A stretch of DNA of 21,177 nucleotides from a virus: positions 1 to 21,177 of the IMG/VR virus record IMGVR_UViG_3300025325_000154, one strand, 5' to 3'. Position numbers and translations under genes: made by a program. The notes under the pieces were generated by a model. The model made no database searches. It was not told the DNA's origin and saw nothing but the letters and a program-made list of their open reading frames with translations. Positions within the stretch are counted from its first letter, which is position 1. Each line of letters starts with the position of its first letter. Below, in pieces: positions 21,158 through 21,177 of the stretch.

Positions 21158-21177
21158 CATTTAATTCTCGTTTGATG

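Overview
The window is part of a tailed-phage (siphovirus-type) genome or prophage. It consists almost entirely of one long minus-strand late operon. The gene set is HK97-like: small and large terminase, portal, MuF-type minor head protein, prohead protease, HK97-fold major capsid protein, gp6-like head-tail connector, major tail protein, a frameshifted tail assembly chaperone pair and a tape measure protein. No sheath gene is seen. The host cannot be fixed from the sequence. The GC-rich coding sequence and domain styles resemble phages from uncultivated environmental bacteria (Chloroflexota-type contigs come to mind, as a weak impression only).

Transcription runs from right to left. At the far right is a near-consensus sigma70-type promoter (21129-21157). 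A leader of about 210 nt follows, with several inverted repeats, two of which cross each other as in a pseudoknot. Then come two small membrane proteins (20281-20910), terS, terL, portal, MuF, an HK97-gp10-like protein, a 30-residue membrane microprotein, the prohead protease, the major capsid protein and a putative head-decoration protein (12586-20281).

The middle (about 5.5-12.5 kb) is an accessory block inside the structural module. It holds a Rossmann-type protein with a long helical tail, a SAM methyltransferase and a GT2 glycosyltransferase. These are followed by a run of beta-rich surface-type proteins: one with an inserted carbohydrate-binding-like domain, one LamG/concanavalin-like, and a 552-residue protein with thirteen 22-26-residue repeats. 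This looks like a virion decoration and modification cassette.

The left part (1-5517) returns to core morphogenesis: head-tail connector, tail terminator-like protein, a small unknown protein, major tail protein, tail chaperone with a -1 frameshift, tape measure protein and the start of a distal tail protein cut by the window edge. Most neighbours overlap by 1-4 bases (ATGA, TAATG, TGATG) or are a few bases apart, so they are probably translationally coupled. I see no credible plus-strand gene, tRNA, CRISPR array, insertion sequence or integrase in the window.
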